From: an uncultured bacterium
GTDB taxonomy: Bacteria > Desulfobacterota > Desulfobulbia > Desulfobulbales > Desulfobulbaceae
DNA length: 7,790 nt
Direction of reading: 5' to 3'
Assembly (NCBI GenBank): GCA_903842475.1
Contig: CAIMMA010000611.1
Location: 1-7,790, forward strand
In this document: piece after piece, positions 6,852 through 7,790 of the stretch
Position numbering within the stretch: the stretch's first letter is position 1
Layout of the letters: the number at the start of each line of letters is the position of its first letter
Made by a program: the position numbers and the translations under genes
Notes under the pieces: generated by a model
The model's input: only the letters and a program-made list of their open reading frames with translations
What the model was told of the DNA's origin: nothing
Databases searched by the model: none

Positions 6852-7790
6852 ATGCACCCATACCCCCAAATTATTGCCAAGGAATTACAGATCAAGGCCG
6901 AGCAGGTGCAAACCGTCGCGGCCTTGCTCGATGATGGCGCCACGGTGCCGTTTATTGCCCGGTATCGCAAAGAGGCCACCGGCTCGCTCGACGAGGTCCA
7001 GATTACCGCTATTCGTGATCGCAGGGGCGAACTGGCGGATTTGGAAAAGCGACGGTCAGCCGTCCTCGTTTCGCTGGGCGAGCGCGAGCTGCTGGATGAC
7101 GCCCTGCAGCGGGCGGTCAACGGCGCGGCCGACCTCGCCGCTCTCGAAGACCTCTATCTGCCCTATCGTCCCAAACGAAGGACCCGGGCGCAGATGGCCA
7201 AGGAAAAGGGGCTGGAGCCGCTGGCGCAAATGCTCTATAATCAGGAGGCACGGCAGGTGCGGCCGGAGGTTTACGTTAATCAAGACAAGGGAGTGATGAC
7301 GGTCGATGAGGCGCTCGACGGCGCCCGCGATATCATGGCCGAATGGATCAGCGAAGATGCGGCGATCCGCGCCCGGTTGCGCACCGTTTTTCAACGCAAG
7401 GCGATCGTCACCGCCACTGTGGTGAAAAACCAGGAGGAGAGCGGCTGTAAATTCAGGGATTACTTTGATTGGCAGGAGCCCGTCGGCAAGGTAGCCGGCC
7501 ATCGCTTGCTGGCCATGCTCCGCGGCGAAAATGAAAAGGTGCTGAGCCTGGCCTTCCGGCCTCCCGAGGCGGAATCGTTGGCGCTCCTCCATCGTCAGGT
7601 TGTGCGTTCCCAGGGATTTTCCGGGCAGCAGGTGGCTCTTGCCGTTGACGAGAGCTATAAGCGGCTGCTCGCGCCTAGCCTGGAAAATGAGCTGCGGAAC
7701 ACGTTGAAAATACAGGCCGACTTGGAAGCCATCGCGGTTTTTGCCGAAAACATGCGCGAATTGCTGCTGGCCCCGCCCCTGGGGCAAAAA
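6852..7790 (+). CDS. tex: Tex-family RNA-binding transcription accessory protein, N-terminal part (cut by window edge)
   Basis: The first 313 codons of a Tex protein (E. coli YhgF relative, about 720-770 aa in full). Tex is a cytoplasmic nucleic-acid-binding protein with helical N-terminal domains, a YqgF/RNase H-like domain, a helix-hairpin-helix part and a C-terminal S1 domain; it affects transcription and gene expression in several bacteria. Visible here is the helical N-terminal region with its hallmark motifs: VPFIARYRKEATGSLDEVQI (about 32-51) and LEDLYLPYRPKRRTRA (98-113), followed by the long central helices. The window ends at LLLAPPLGQK, just before the expected start of the YqgF domain, so the truncation is an edge effect. 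The ATG is chosen because GAGG lies 9 nt upstream. It is transcribed away from the ychF-like gene. Confidence 0.93.
   Translation, partial: MHPYPQIIAKELQIKAEQVQTVAALLDDGATVPFIARYRKEATGSLDEVQITAIRDRRGELADLEKRRSAVLVSLGERELLDDALQRAVNGAADLAALEDLYLPYRPKRRTRAQMAKEKGLEPLAQMLYNQEARQVRPEVYVNQDKGVMTVDEALDGARDIMAEWISEDAAIRARLRTVFQRKAIVTATVVKNQEESGCKFRDYFDWQEPVGKVAGHRLLAMLRGENEKVLSLAFRPPEAESLALLHRQVVRSQGFSGQQVALAVDESYKRLLAPSLENELRNTLKIQADLEAIAVFAENMRELLLAPPLGQK

Overview
The window looks like chromosomal DNA from a Gram-negative anaerobe, most likely a sulfur- or metal-metabolising member of the former Deltaproteobacteria (Desulfuromonadales/Desulfobulbales type). This is inferred from gene style: two lipoproteins, an outer-membrane barrel with a terminal Phe, a multi-rhodanese protein with CGGxxC-type loops, and a divergent YchF-like protein. 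It is not proven by any marker gene.

Layout, left to right. (1) Positions 1-1461, minus strand: most of ettA, an ABC-F translation factor cut by the left edge, with a good sigma-70-type promoter at about 1598-1626. (2) 1843-2358, plus: a small lipoprotein of unknown function behind a structured leader. (3) 2501-3412, plus: a predicted outer-membrane beta-barrel. (4) 3413-3780: a decayed stretch holding the hinge-motif remnant of a P-type metal ATPase. (5) 3908-5218, plus: a triple-rhodanese lipoprotein whose reading frame is interrupted by one in-frame TGA. (6) 5459-6529, minus: a divergent YchF/DUF933 protein, convergent with the rhodanese gene across a strong hairpin. (7) 6852-7790, plus: the N-terminal 313 codons of tex, cut by the right edge.

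The main discovery is in (5). Ordinary gene calling would give two adjacent ORFs (3908-4471 and 4475-5218), but they share one frame, and the TGA splits a rhodanese domain inside its active-site loop. Read as selenocysteine, the TGA gives CGGPTU at the place where, from memory of the family, relatives carry CGGxxC. A hairpin with a GGUCU apical loop lies 21 nt downstream, as expected of a bacterial SECIS element. I interpret the locus as one 436-residue selenoprotein: a membrane-anchored periplasmic sulfurtransferase or redox protein with a Cys/Sec domain, a degenerate domain and a canonical Cys domain.

The housekeeping genes (ettA, ychF-like, tex) all concern translation or nucleic-acid processes. 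They flank an accessory block of envelope proteins and gene debris, and apart from the single rhodanese gene I see no clear operon.
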